64,000 nt of DNA from an uncultured Selenomonadales bacterium (GCA_947307055.1 CAMZHX010000001.1:1-64000), one strand, 5' to 3'. Positions 19,721 through 29,650 are shown, counted from the stretch's first letter. Notes: generated from the letters alone by a model not told the origin. A program made the numbers and translations.

Positions 19721-22621
19721 ATGGATACTGCAGACAATACAAAATTAAAACCGTACTTATCGCCGCTGAATGTTTGGGCATTGTCATTTGGTTGCGCAGT
19801 GGGCTGGGGCGCGTTCGTCATGCCCGGCACAACATTTTTACCTATAGCCGGCCCTGTAGGGACTGCGCTCGGTATGGCTCTTGGCGGCGTCATTATGCTG
19901 ATTATCGGCTACAATTATCACTTCATGATGAACAAATTTCCTGACGCCGGCGGCACTTATTCTTACGCTAAAAAAGTTCTCGGCTATGACCACGGCTTCT
20001 TGAGTTCGTGGTTTTTGATTCTGGTTTATATCGCAATCACTTGGGCGAATGCTACTGCCCTTCCGATAATCTTCCGGAAATTTTTGGGCGATACCTTCCA
20101 ATTCGGCTTCCACTACACGATTGCCGGCTTTGATGTTTATTTCGGCGAGGCTCTGTTAAGTTTGGCTGCGCTATGGATTTTCGGCGCGGTTTGCATGAGC
20201 GGAGGTAAGTTGGCGGCTTGGGTTCAAACAATCGCGGCGATAATTTTACTTGGCGGCGTGCTGATTTGTATGGGCGCAGTCGTCGCGAGCGGCATAAATC
20301 CTTTTGACATTGCGCCCGCTTTCCCGCCAGATACTACAAGTTCATTCGCGGCGGTCTTCGGGATTGTTGTATTAGCTCCTTGGGCTTTCGCGGGCTTCGA
20401 GTCAATCTCGCAATCCGCCGAAGGTTTTAAATTCTCCGTCAAGAAAACTTTTGCAATATTATTCTGCGCGGTGGTCGCGGCGGCTATCGCTTACATTTTC
20501 CTTGCTATACTTGCCATTTCCGATTTGCCGCCTCAATACTCCAACTGGTCTGAATACCTCGCCGACCTCGACAACCTCGAAGGCTATGCGGGTATGCCGA
20601 CTATCCACGCTATGTACGAGCTTATGGGCGACGCGGGCTTAATAATTTTAGGTATGGCGGTAATGGGCGGCGTTATCACGGGGCTTGTAGGGAATTACAT
20701 TGCCGCGAGCCGATTGATTTACGCGCTGACCCGCGATGACTTACTGCCCGCGTGGTTCGGCAAGCTCAATGAAAATCACACGCCGCGCAATGCCGTTTTA
20801 TTTATAATGCTGTTGTCGTTGCCGATACCTTTTCTCGGACGCACCGCTATTGCGTGGATTATCGACGTGAACACAATCGGCGCGACTATCGATTACACCT
20901 ACACTTCGCTTGTCACGATAATCACGGCGCGACAAATGGGCAGAAGTCTCGCACAAATCACCGGGATAATTGGTACGGTCGTTTCGCTGATTTTCTTCCT
21001 GTACTTCATGGTTCCGAACGTCTGGACGGTCGCCGCGATGACCACTGAAAGTTATCTGATTTTGATTTGCTGGAGCATTTTAGGCTTTGCGTTCTTCCGC
21101 TACATTTTCCAACGCGATTACGGACAACGGCGTTTCGGCAAGTCGACAATTTCTTGGATAGCGTTACTGTTTTTGATTTTCTTTACGTCAATGCTTTGGG
21201 TGCGCGAGGCGACTAGCGATGCCGCGCAGACTGTCTTAGGCAATCTCAGCGAATACTACACCGAAGAGCTTAACGAACACGGCGTGCCACCAACCGATAT
21301 CGAAAAGGCCGACTCGCAATACTACTTGCAAGGGCAAATGCAAATCGTTAGTGAATCTTTGACACGCCATAACTTTATGCAAATGGGCTTGATAATGATT
21401 GCGCTGTTTATCATGTTCAATATCTATAACTTGATGATGAGGCGCGAAAAAAATATGGAGCGCGAAAAAGTTCAGGCCGAGCAAAGTAACAAGGCCAAAT
21501 CAACTTTCCTATCGAACATGAGCCACGACATTAGAACGCCTATGAACGCCATTATCGGCTACACGAACCTAATCAAGAAGGAGCCTGGATTGCCGCAGAA
21601 GACGAAAGATTACTTAGACAAAATCGAGGCGTCGAATAATCACCTGCTCGCGTTGATAAATGACATTCTCGACATGAGCCGGATTGAAAGCGGCAAAATG
21701 GAACTCGACCCGCAAAAGGCTAATCTCGTCAAAGCACTGGGCGAAGTCCGCGATTTATTCGCGACGCAAATGGAGACTAAGGGCTTAAAGTTCGCGGTCA
21801 AGGTCGAACACGTCATGAACAAAATAGTTATGTGCGATGTCCCGCGCCTTAATCGCGTCCTGCTGAATCTTATAAGCAATTCGTTTAAGTTTACGCCTCA
21901 AGGCGGCTCGGTGACTGTGACTTTGACGCAAACCGGCGGCAACGATGATAAAGGCTCTTACGAATTGCGCGTCAAGGATACCGGCATGGGTATGACGCCT
22001 GAATTCGCTAAGAAAGTTTTTGCGGCGTACGAGCGCGACCGAACCGTCAGCAACATTCAAGGCACGGGCTTAGGTATGAGCATTACAAAAAGTATCGTCG
22101 AGCTTATGGGCGGCACAATCGACGTTGAGACCGAACTCGGCAAGGGCACTGAATTTATTGTCCGCGTTGACTTCCCAGTTATCGACGAGCCAGAAGAAGT
22201 CGAAGTCGAACAGGCAGTGACTTCCCGCGAAATTGATTTCAGCAAAGTTAAATTGCTATTGGTCGAGGACAACGAAGTCAATCGGGAGATTGCGTCGCTG
22301 ATTCTTACGGAATTTGGCTTTGGTCTCGACACGGCGGAAAATGGCAAAGTTGCTTACGAAAAAGTTGCAAGCTCTAAGCCCGGCGATTATGATTGCGTGC
22401 TTATGGATGTTCAAATGCCGGTCATGAACGGTTACGAGGCGACAAAAAAAATACGCGAACTCCCAAATCCGAAGCTAGCGCAGATTCCGATAATCGCTAT
22501 GACGGCCAACGCTTTTACTGAAGACATACAAGCGGCAAAGGAAGCGGGCATGGATAGCCACATTGCTAAGCCACTCGACATTCAAAAAATGATTGAGACT
22601 TTAACAGAGGTTTTGAAGTAA
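19721..22621 (+). CDS. APC-superfamily permease fused to hybrid histidine kinase and receiver domain
   Basis: N-terminal multi-TM amino-acid-permease-like region (GCAVGWGAFVMPG, GWNY-like core), extra TM before FLSNMSHDIRTPMNAIIGYTN (HisKA), GTGLGMSITKSIVELMGG (HATPase), CVLMDVQMPVMNGYEA (REC); one uninterrupted ORF. Confidence 0.9.
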   Translation: MDTADNTKLKPYLSPLNVWALSFGCAVGWGAFVMPGTTFLPIAGPVGTALGMALGGVIMLIIGYNYHFMMNKFPDAGGTYSYAKKVLGYDHGFLSSWFLILVYIAITWANATALPIIFRKFLGDTFQFGFHYTIAGFDVYFGEALLSLAALWIFGAVCMSGGKLAAWVQTIAAIILLGGVLICMGAVVASGINPFDIAPAFPPDTTSSFAAVFGIVVLAPWAFAGFESISQSAEGFKFSVKKTFAILFCAVVAAAIAYIFLAILAISDLPPQYSNWSEYLADLDNLEGYAGMPTIHAMYELMGDAGLIILGMAVMGGVITGLVGNYIAASRLIYALTRDDLLPAWFGKLNENHTPRNAVLFIMLLSLPIPFLGRTAIAWIIDVNTIGATIDYTYTSLVTIITARQMGRSLAQITGIIGTVVSLIFFLYFMVPNVWTVAAMTTESYLILICWSILGFAFFRYIFQRDYGQRRFGKSTISWIALLFLIFFTSMLWVREATSDAAQTVLGNLSEYYTEELNEHGVPPTDIEKADSQYYLQGQMQIVSESLTRHNFMQMGLIMIALFIMFNIYNLMMRREKNMEREKVQAEQSNKAKSTFLSNMSHDIRTPMNAIIGYTNLIKKEPGLPQKTKDYLDKIEASNNHLLALINDILDMSRIESGKMELDPQKANLVKALGEVRDLFATQMETKGLKFAVKVEHVMNKIVMCDVPRLNRVLLNLISNSFKFTPQGGSVTVTLTQTGGNDDKGSYELRVKDTGMGMTPEFAKKVFAAYERDRTVSNIQGTGLGMSITKSIVELMGGTIDVETELGKGTEFIVRVDFPVIDEPEEVEVEQAVTSREIDFSKVKLLLVEDNEVNREIASLILTEFGFGLDTAENGKVAYEKVASSKPGDYDCVLMDVQMPVMNGYEATKKIRELPNPKLAQIPIIAMTANAFTEDIQAAKEAGMDSHIAKPLDIQKMIETLTEVLK

Positions 22622-22727
22622 ATCGTTATGGCGCGGTGATTTCGCTCAAATTATCGGGTGGCACGGCGCGTACACTGTTTGTCAACTTTTTAAAAGTTGT
22701 GATTGAGACGTTAACGGAGGTGCTGAA

Positions 22728-23474
22728 ATGAAGAAGCTTTTTTATTACGCATTACGCATTACGCATTACGCATTGAGCATTGCGCTTTGCGCATTGCTTT
22801 TCACTGGTTGCGGAGACAGTGTCACTTATAAGCATTTGACTCACGATGAAGCAAGGCAACTCCTCGCCAAAAATCCCGACGCGATTATCTTAGACGTTCG
22901 CACACCCGACGAGTACGAGAAAAAACATATCCCTAACGCCGTCCTACTTCCGCTCGACGAAATGCGCAAAGGAAATTTCAAAGCGTTGCCCGATAAGAAC
23001 CAAATAATTTTGACTTACTGCTGGACAGGTCGTCGCGCTCAAGATGCCGCTCAACTTCTGGTCGATAACGGCTACAAAAATGTTTATGAGTTTGGCGGGC
23101 TGGTCGATTGGACGGGCAAGCTTGAGGGCTCGGAGATTGATACCGGCTACAAGCACATAAGCCAGGACGATGCGCGCGAAATGTTAGCATCTGACCCCGC
23201 CGCGATTTTGATTGATACGCGCTTCCCGAAGGATTACGAAAAGCGGCATATCGTCGGCGCAGTCTTCGTACCTCTGGAAGCCGTCATCGCTGATAATCTC
23301 CCCGAACTCCCTGACAAAAACGCCCCGATTATAGCTTACTGCGGCGACGGCAATCGCGCGCGCAAAACTGCTAAGGCTCTCGTCGAAAAGGGTTACACTA
23401 ATGTTTACGAAATGGGCGGCATTATCGATTGGACTGGCGAAGTCGAAGGAACCGACGTTGAAAATAATAAGTAA
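22728..23474 (+). CDS. Tandem rhodanese-domain lipoprotein
   Basis: Lipobox LLFTGCG; two copies of AxILDVRTPDEYEKKHI...YCWTGRRA / ILIDTRFPKDYEKRHI...YCGDGNRA. Confidence 0.9.
   Translation: MKKLFYYALRITHYALSIALCALLFTGCGDSVTYKHLTHDEARQLLAKNPDAIILDVRTPDEYEKKHIPNAVLLPLDEMRKGNFKALPDKNQIILTYCWTGRRAQDAAQLLVDNGYKNVYEFGGLVDWTGKLEGSEIDTGYKHISQDDAREMLASDPAAILIDTRFPKDYEKRHIVGAVFVPLEAVIADNLPELPDKNAPIIAYCGDGNRARKTAKALVEKGYTNVYEMGGIIDWTGEVEGTDVENNK
22742..22798. repeat. ATTACGC heptamer repeat inside rhodanese lipoprotein signal-peptide coding region
   Basis: attacgcattacgcattacgcattacgcattgagcattgcg...; 7-nt period. Confidence 0.9.
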
Positions 23475-23499
23475 TGAATTCAGTTAACATTCAATATTC

Positions 23500-24633
23500 T
23501 TAATTGAACAGGTTGAGCCACTCGCCGTAGCCTTCCTCCTGCATATTTTCGCGGGGAATGAATCGAAGTGACGCGCTGTTAATGCAGTAGCGAATGCCGC
23601 CGAGATTTGCCGGTCCGTCGTCGAAAACGTGCCCTAAATGGGAGTTGCTTGCCTTAGCTCTGACTTCCGTCCTTTGCATACCGAAGGAATTGTCCGTGCG
23701 CTCCTCTAAGAAATTTTTATCAATGGGCTTAGCGAAGGACGGCCAGCCGCAATCCGATTCAAATTTATCAGTCGAGAGGAAAAGCGGTTGCCCGTTCGTC
23801 ACGTCAACGTAAATGCCCTCGCGGAATTCTTCGTCGTACTCATTTTTGAAGGGCGGCTCAGTCGCGGCATTTTGAGTGACGGCGCGTTGAAGTTCGCTGA
23901 GATTTTTTAAAGTGTCTTTAGTCGGCTTGTCGTAAACTCTACTGCGGGAGAAATCTTTATTTGGGAAATTGTTAGCAACTTTTGCCTTAGCCTGCTCGTC
24001 AATCAGATTGCGCGACACATGACAATAGCCGTTGGGATTTTTAATCAAATATTCTTGGTGCTCCTCTTCTGCGCGGTAGAAATTTTTAATCGGCTCGCAC
24101 TCGACCACAATCGGATTAAAGAAGCTACTCTGCAAATTTTTCAGCGAATTTTTAATGACTTCCTCGTCGGCGGGATTGCTGTAGTAAATTCCGGTGCGAT
24201 ATTGGACGCCGTAGTCTTTGCCCTGATTATTAGTCAACGTCGGGTCAATCGATTGAAAATATATATCCAAAATTTTCGACAGCGGCACAAAATCTGGGTT
24301 ATAAATGACGTGCGCCGATTCGGCATGACCGGTGCCCTTGCAGACTTCGCGATAAGTCGGGTTTCTAGTTGTGCCGTTGGAGTAGCCGACCTCGACGCTC
24401 ACGACGCCGGGCACATTGCGCATTAAAAATTCGGTGCCCCAAAAGCAGCCGCCCGCTAAATAAATTTCTGCTTCGCCGTCGCTCTTTTGATTTTGTTGAA
24501 TAATTTCTTCTGGCATTGGGCCGCTTGGAGCTCGTGACGCGGAAATATTTCTCGGCGACAGCATTAGGTAAGTCCCGATTGCAATCGCCGCCGCCACCGC
24601 TAAGACCGTCATTAAAATTTTCCTCCTCGACAT
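23500..24633 (-). CDS. msrAB: Bifunctional peptide-methionine sulfoxide reductase MsrA/MsrB, membrane-anchored/secreted
   Basis: Msr[10 protein letters not shown]; Msr[13 protein letters not shown] and [14 protein letters not shown]-terminal hydrophobic segment. Confidence 0.95.
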   Translation of the reverse strand: MSRRKILMTVLAVAAAIAIGTYLMLSPRNISASRAPSGPMPEEIIQQNQKSDGEAEIYLAGGCFWGTEFLMRNVPGVVSVEVGYSNGTTRNPTYREVCKGTGHAESAHVIYNPDFVPLSKILDIYFQSIDPTLTNNQGKDYGVQYRTGIYYSNPADEEVIKNSLKNLQSSFFNPIVVECEPIKNFYRAEEEHQEYLIKNPNGYCHVSRNLIDEQAKAKVANNFPNKDFSRSRVYDKPTKDTLKNLSELQRAVTQNAATEPPFKNEYDEEFREGIYVDVTNGQPLFLSTDKFESDCGWPSFAKPIDKNFLEERTDNSFGMQRTEVRAKASNSHLGHVFDDGPANLGGIRYCINSASLRFIPRENMQEEGYGEWLNLFN

Positions 24634-24724
24634 AAAATTTCCCCCCGATAAAATTTAAGCCCTCCACCTGCGCGAAGAGCTGACTGTTCCATTTTCTATT
24701 CCCTACTCCCTAGTTCCTAATTAT

Positions 24725-24801
24725 TGGTGCGATTGGCGCGATTCGAACGCGCGACCTACTGCTTAGGAGGCAGTTGCTCTATCCTGCTGAGCTACAACCG
24801 C
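24725..24801 (-). tRNA. tRNA-Arg(CCT)
   Basis: Minus strand GCGGTTG-TA-GCTC...GAGC-A-ACTGC-CTCCTAA-GCAGT-...-GCGCG-TTCGAAT-CGCGC-CAATCGC-ACCA forms a cloverleaf with encoded CCA. Confidence 0.95.
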
Positions 24802-24903
24802 ACGGCTTTTGAATTTTATCACGCCGCCAAATAATTTGCAAGGTTGAAAAACAAACTTGACGGTGATAAAATTTCGGGCAATATGAACAAAGGAGGAATT
24901 CAA

Positions 24904-25734
24904 ATGCGCGGTGTAGATGTTTCCATTTTTAACGAGGGCGTTGACTGGTCGGCGGTTAAGGCAGCGGGCTTTGACTTCGCGATTTGTCGGACGGGTTACG
25001 GCAAGAGCGGCTTTGATGAAAATTTTCAGCGCAACGTCGACGGGGCGCACAAGGCAGGCTTAATCTGCGGAGCTTATCACTATTCTTACGCCCTGACACC
25101 TTCTGACGCGGCGGCCGAAGCGGCTTTCTGCAAAGGCATTATCGAACGCGCCGGCGTTTTGTTGGAGTTGCCAGTCTGGTTTTCGATGGCTGATTCCGAC
25201 GAGTACAAAAAGCGTCACGGCTTCGAGTTCACGAAAAGTCACGTCACAAACATTTGCAAGGCGTTCCTCGACAACATTAAGCCGTTGAATTGCGGCATTT
25301 ACGCAAACTTGTCTTGGCTGGAAGATTTAATTGATTGGCAAAGTTTAGGCTGCAGTGTTTGGAGTGCGCAATACAATGCCGAAGACAATTTCAAGGGCTA
25401 CATGTGGCAATACACTGACGCTTTGCAAATCGGCGGGCAGACTTTCAACGGAAATGTTTTGTACGATAAGAACGCCGCGCCGCAAGCCGTCGAAGGTGCT
25501 ACGGCTCCCACCCAACCGCAAGCCGCCTCGACTCAAAGCGTTATACAAAATATTCTCGCCAATGCCAGAAAAGATGATGCGCCCGCGCAACCTGCCCAAT
25601 CTGCTCCGGCTCAAAGCGCAATCAGTAGCATTTTGAACGCGGCTAGGGAAAATGCCGGCGTTAAAAAATCCGCGCCTGAATCGCCGCAAGATAAAATCAA
25701 AAACATTTTGGCGGGAGTAAAGAAAGGAAAGTAA
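24904..25734 (+). CDS. Glycoside hydrolase family 25-like protein, active-site motif degenerate
   Basis: RGVDVSIFNEGVDWSAVKAAGFDFAICRTGYG and CGAYHYSYALTPSDAAAEA; start after AAGGAGGAATTCAA. Confidence 0.85.
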   Translation: MRGVDVSIFNEGVDWSAVKAAGFDFAICRTGYGKSGFDENFQRNVDGAHKAGLICGAYHYSYALTPSDAAAEAAFCKGIIERAGVLLELPVWFSMADSDEYKKRHGFEFTKSHVTNICKAFLDNIKPLNCGIYANLSWLEDLIDWQSLGCSVWSAQYNAEDNFKGYMWQYTDALQIGGQTFNGNVLYDKNAAPQAVEGATAPTQPQAASTQSVIQNILANARKDDAPAQPAQSAPAQSAISSILNAARENAGVKKSAPESPQDKIKNILAGVKKGK

Positions 25735-25844
25735 AAAGTAGAAAGTAGAGGATAGAAATTTCAAACGGCGTGAGGGGGCTCGCGTCGATTTTTTATGCGG
25801 CTTGCACAATTCGATTTCGTTTTATAAAATACTGGAAAATTTTT

Positions 25845-25880
25845 CATTACGCATTGCGCATTACGCATTACGCATTGCTT
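25845..25880. repeat. ATTACGC heptamer repeat upstream of hisZ
   Basis: cattacgcattgcgcattacgcattacgcattgc. Confidence 0.9.
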
Positions 25881-25895
25881 TTCGGAGGTTTTCAG

Positions 25896-27047
25896 ATGAC
25901 AGCACTTTTGGAGACGCCCTACGGCACGCAAGATTTCTTACCAAATGAGGCGGCGTCGAAACGAATCATAGAACAAAAAATTTTCGAGCTATTCGCGGCG
26001 TTCGGCTATGAAGAGGTCGTGACGCCGACAATGGAATATTTGGAGACGCTGACGACTTCGAGCGGACGAGCGATTGAGCCGCACCTGTTTAAAATGTTCG
26101 ACCGCAATAACCGGACATTAGCCCTGCGCCACGAGATGACAACTCCGATTGCGCGACTAACCGTCAGTCGATTAAAAAATTCGCCGCGCCCGATAAAACT
26201 TTCTTATAACTCGAACGTCTTCCGATTCAGGAGCAATCAGCCGGGGCGTCAATGCGAATTCTATCAGGCGGGCGTCGAACTGCTCGGAACTTCAAACGCC
26301 TTCGCCGACGCGGAAATTATCGCGCTAGCCGCGCAGGCTCTCAAAGTTTCGGGGCTTGAGGATTTTAAAATTTGTCTCGGACAAGTCGACTTCGCGAGCG
26401 GCTTAATGGAGCAAAATAATTTGCTGCCCGACTTGCAAGCCGAAATCAAAGCGGCGATTGAACGTCACGACATAGTTGCGCTTGAAAATTTGCCCGTCGA
26501 CGACTCGCTGAAAAAAATCCCGAAGTTGCAAGGCGGCAAGGAAATTTTATCTGCGGCTCAAGCAATCGCGCAAAATGAACGCTCACGCCGCGCCCTCGAC
26601 AACTTGAGCGAAATTTATCGTCTGCTCGAAATTTACGGTGTCGCGGATAAAATTACTTTCGACTTGGGCTTGATTCGCGACTTTGAATATTATACGGGCA
26701 TGGTCTTCGAGGCGTATGCGGCGGGCGTCGGCTATTCTTTGGCGGGCGGCGGTCGCTACGACAACATGCTGAAAGATTTCGGCTTCGAGTGCCCTGCGAC
26801 GGGATTTGCGCTCGGCATTGAACGCATTTTATCTGCGCGGGAAAATCAAGGCGTCGCGGAAAATGTTCGCGCCAAAGATTTTTACTTGAGCTACGCGGCA
26901 GGTCGCGAGGACGTAGCGATTAAAAAGGCGGCTGAACTTCGCGCAGGCGGCAAAGTCGTTGAGGTCTCGTTGACACCGCAAAGCAGAGCGGAGGCTGAAA
27001 AATCTTTCGCGACTAGAAATTGTTCGGAGTGGATTTACGTAGAATGA
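25896..27047 (+). CDS. hisZ: ATP phosphoribosyltransferase regulatory subunit
   Basis: HisRS-like fold (TPYGTQDFLPNEAASKR, PTMEYLETL, YYTGMVFEAYAAGVG, GGGRYDNML) without the anticodon-binding domain; short-form hisG nearby. Start at ATG 25896 after GGAGG. Confidence 0.9.
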   Translation: MTALLETPYGTQDFLPNEAASKRIIEQKIFELFAAFGYEEVVTPTMEYLETLTTSSGRAIEPHLFKMFDRNNRTLALRHEMTTPIARLTVSRLKNSPRPIKLSYNSNVFRFRSNQPGRQCEFYQAGVELLGTSNAFADAEIIALAAQALKVSGLEDFKICLGQVDFASGLMEQNNLLPDLQAEIKAAIERHDIVALENLPVDDSLKKIPKLQGGKEILSAAQAIAQNERSRRALDNLSEIYRLLEIYGVADKITFDLGLIRDFEYYTGMVFEAYAAGVGYSLAGGGRYDNMLKDFGFECPATGFALGIERILSARENQGVAENVRAKDFYLSYAAGREDVAIKKAAELRAGGKVVEVSLTPQSRAEAEKSFATRNCSEWIYVE

Positions 27048-27550
27048 TGTTTGGCAGGATTTTACAATTTTTTCGGGCGGTGACGGCAAAAGTCAGCGTC
27101 GACGACGGCAAATATATTTCCGCGCACCTCAACGCCGAAGAACAAAAAATTTTTTTTGCAATGAGCGTCGCTGACCAAGCGCACAGTTTGCGCACGGCTT
27201 ACACGATTGAGCGATTGGTTATCGAGGACAAACGCGGCGTCGATAAAGAATTTCTGATTCGGTGCGCACTTCTCCACGACGTCGGCAGGAAGGCGGGCGA
27301 TTTGACGATTCGCGGGAAAATTTTCGCGGTGTTAGTCACGACATTTGCGCCGCGTTTCGCTGAACGTCTGGAGCTAAATGGCAACCGCGCCTTGTACGTC
27401 TATCATCATCACGCGGAATTGGGCGCGCAAAAACTTCAGCGGCTCGGATTGTTCAAAGAGGCTAAGATTGTCGCAAAGCATCACGCGCCGCCTAAGCCTA
27501 ACGACCCGCCCGAATTAAAACTTTTGCGCATGGCTGACAATGAAAATTAG
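27044..27550 (+). CDS. HD-domain protein
   Basis: CALLHDVGRKAGD HD motif, YHHHAELGAQ; ATG overlaps the hisZ stop by 4 nt. Confidence 0.8.
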   Translation: MMFGRILQFFRAVTAKVSVDDGKYISAHLNAEEQKIFFAMSVADQAHSLRTAYTIERLVIEDKRGVDKEFLIRCALLHDVGRKAGDLTIRGKIFAVLVTTFAPRFAERLELNGNRALYVYHHHAELGAQKLQRLGLFKEAKIVAKHHAPPKPNDPPELKLLRMADNEN

Positions 27551-27560
27551 AGGAGATTAT

Positions 27561-28892
27561 ATGATTCATAAATTCAAGCAGGGCGACGATTATATTTTGC
27601 TGGACGTGAATAGCGGCTCGGTTCACCTTATCGACGAGCCGACTTTCAAAATTTTAGACGACTTCGACGGCACGAACGACGCCGAAATTTTATCCAAATA
27701 TCCCGCCGCAGATACCGCCGAGATTTTAAACGAACTGCACGAACTGATTGACGCGGGCGAACTCTTCGCGCCGAATATTGATGTTCCGCCGACTTTTGCA
27801 ACTCGTGGCGTCGTGAAAAGTTTATGCCTTATGGTCGCGCAGGATTGCAATCTGCGTTGCAAATATTGTTTTGGCGATGGCGGCACCTTTGGTCATCGCG
27901 CTGTTATGTCGGAGGAAATTGGTTGCGCGGCGGTCGATTTCATTATCAAAAATTCGGGGCTTCGCAAGCATTGCGAGATAGATTTTTTCGGCGGCGAACC
28001 TCTGATAAATTTCCGAACCGTCAAGGCTGTTACCGAATACGTTAGGCGGCGCGAGCAGGAGACCGGGAAAATTTTCAAGCTGACTTTGACGACTAACGGC
28101 GTTTTGCTTGACGAAAAAATTTCCGCGTGGCTCAACGACAATAATATTTCGTTGGTATTAAGTTTGGACGGGCGCAAGGAAATTCATGACGCTATGAGGC
28201 CGGACATTTCGGGGCGCGGAAGTTACGAGCGCGTTCTGAAAAATTTTAAACGTTTCGTGGAAAGTCGCGGCGGGGAGAATTATTACTTGCGCGGCACTTA
28301 CACAAAAAAAAATCTCGACTTCACGAGAGATGTTTTGAGCATTCACGATGCGGGCTTTGGCATTATATCTGTTGAGCCGGTCGTGCTGAAGGATTCGCCG
28401 CTCGCCCTGACTCAAGACGATTTGCCGAGAATTTTTGAGGAGTACGACCGCTTGACCGAAGCCTATTTGGAGCGGCGACGGGCGGGCAAGGGCTTTTTCT
28501 TTTTTCATTTCAATGTTGACTTGTCAAATGGTCCTTGCGTCGCGAAAAGATTAGCGGGTTGCGGCGCGGGGCACGAATATTTTACCGTCGCGGAGAATGG
28601 CGATTTATATCCGTGTCATCAATTTGTCGGGCGCGAGCGTTACAAGTTGGGAAATATTTTTGACGGCGTGGATAAATCTGCGCGGCATTGGCTGAAATAT
28701 TTTCGGGAGTCGCACGTTTTGAATAAGCCGAAGTGTCAAAAGTGTTGGGCGAAATTTTTTTGTAGTGGGGGCTGTCATGCGAACGCGGATTTATTTCACG
28801 GCGACATTCGCGAGCCTTACGAAGTCGGCTGCGAGATTCAGAAAAAGCGTTTGGAGTGCGCCATTTACATTCAAGCTAAGTTCGCCGAATAA
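27561..28892 (+). CDS. Radical SAM/SPASM peptide maturase, SCIFF-maturase (six-Cys peptide) type
   Basis: MIHKFKQGDDYILLDVNSGSVHLID, CNLRCKYCFGDGG, DFFGGEPLINF, YPCHQFVGRERYKLGNIF, CQKCWAKFFCSGGCHANA. Confidence 0.85.
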   Translation: MIHKFKQGDDYILLDVNSGSVHLIDEPTFKILDDFDGTNDAEILSKYPAADTAEILNELHELIDAGELFAPNIDVPPTFATRGVVKSLCLMVAQDCNLRCKYCFGDGGTFGHRAVMSEEIGCAAVDFIIKNSGLRKHCEIDFFGGEPLINFRTVKAVTEYVRRREQETGKIFKLTLTTNGVLLDEKISAWLNDNNISLVLSLDGRKEIHDAMRPDISGRGSYERVLKNFKRFVESRGGENYYLRGTYTKKNLDFTRDVLSIHDAGFGIISVEPVVLKDSPLALTQDDLPRIFEEYDRLTEAYLERRRAGKGFFFFHFNVDLSNGPCVAKRLAGCGAGHEYFTVAENGDLYPCHQFVGRERYKLGNIFDGVDKSARHWLKYFRESHVLNKPKCQKCWAKFFCSGGCHANADLFHGDIREPYEVGCEIQKKRLECAIYIQAKFAE

Positions 28893-28899
28893 AAATTTG

Positions 28900-29538
28900 T
28901 CAGCGAATTTTGATTAAATCTTCGACCAGAGAATTTATCCGCTCGAACTTCAACTTGTAACTCACGCGATTTGCTATCAGTCGTGCGGTCGCGTCCATTA
29001 TCGTCACGATTTCTTCCAAATTATTTTCGCGGAGCGTCGTACCCGTCTCCACTATGTCAACGATACTTTCCGACAAGCCGATTAAAGGCCCCAACTCAAT
29101 CGAGCCGTTCAGCTTAATGTATTCCATTTGCATTCCGCGAGACGTGAAAAAATTTTCGGCTATGCGCGGGAATTTTGTTGCGACGCGAGTAAAATTGTAA
29201 TCTTCGAGGCGCGGGCGTTTTTTATCCTTCGGAACCGCCATCATCAAATGACATTTGCCAAAGCCCAAGTCCAAAAGCTCGTAAACATCTTTGCCCGATT
29301 CCAAAATAACATCTTTGCCGATAATGCCAATGTCCGCCGCGCCGTATTCGACATAAGTCGGGACATCGGCGGTTTTAGTTATAATAAATTTCAGTCGCGC
29401 TTCTTCGTTCGTGATGATAAGTTTGCGCGATTTTTCGTGAAGACCTTCGGCAGTCCATCCGATTTTCTTTAAAAGCTCCGCCGATAGCCCGAAAAGTTTT
29501 CCCTTAGGCAGGGCGATTGTTATAAAATTTTTTTCCAA
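28900..29538 (-). CDS. hisG: ATP phosphoribosyltransferase catalytic subunit, short form
   Basis: FITIALPKGKLF, DIGIIGKDVILE, IVDIVETGTTLRENNL; TTG start with GGAGG upstream. Confidence 0.95.
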   Translation of the reverse strand: MEKNFITIALPKGKLFGLSAELLKKIGWTAEGLHEKSRKLIITNEEARLKFIITKTADVPTYVEYGAADIGIIGKDVILESGKDVYELLDLGFGKCHLMMAVPKDKKRPRLEDYNFTRVATKFPRIAENFFTSRGMQMEYIKLNGSIELGPLIGLSESIVDIVETGTTLRENNLEEIVTIMDATARLIANRVSYKLKFERINSLVEDLIKIR

Positions 29539-29650
29539 TGTTCTTCCTCCAATCGCGCAAATTTTATATCGCACAAATTGCAATGTCAAAGAAATTTTTC
29601 CTTGAATTTTGGCGCGGTTGTGGTATTATGCGCAAAGGGAGGTTGATATT

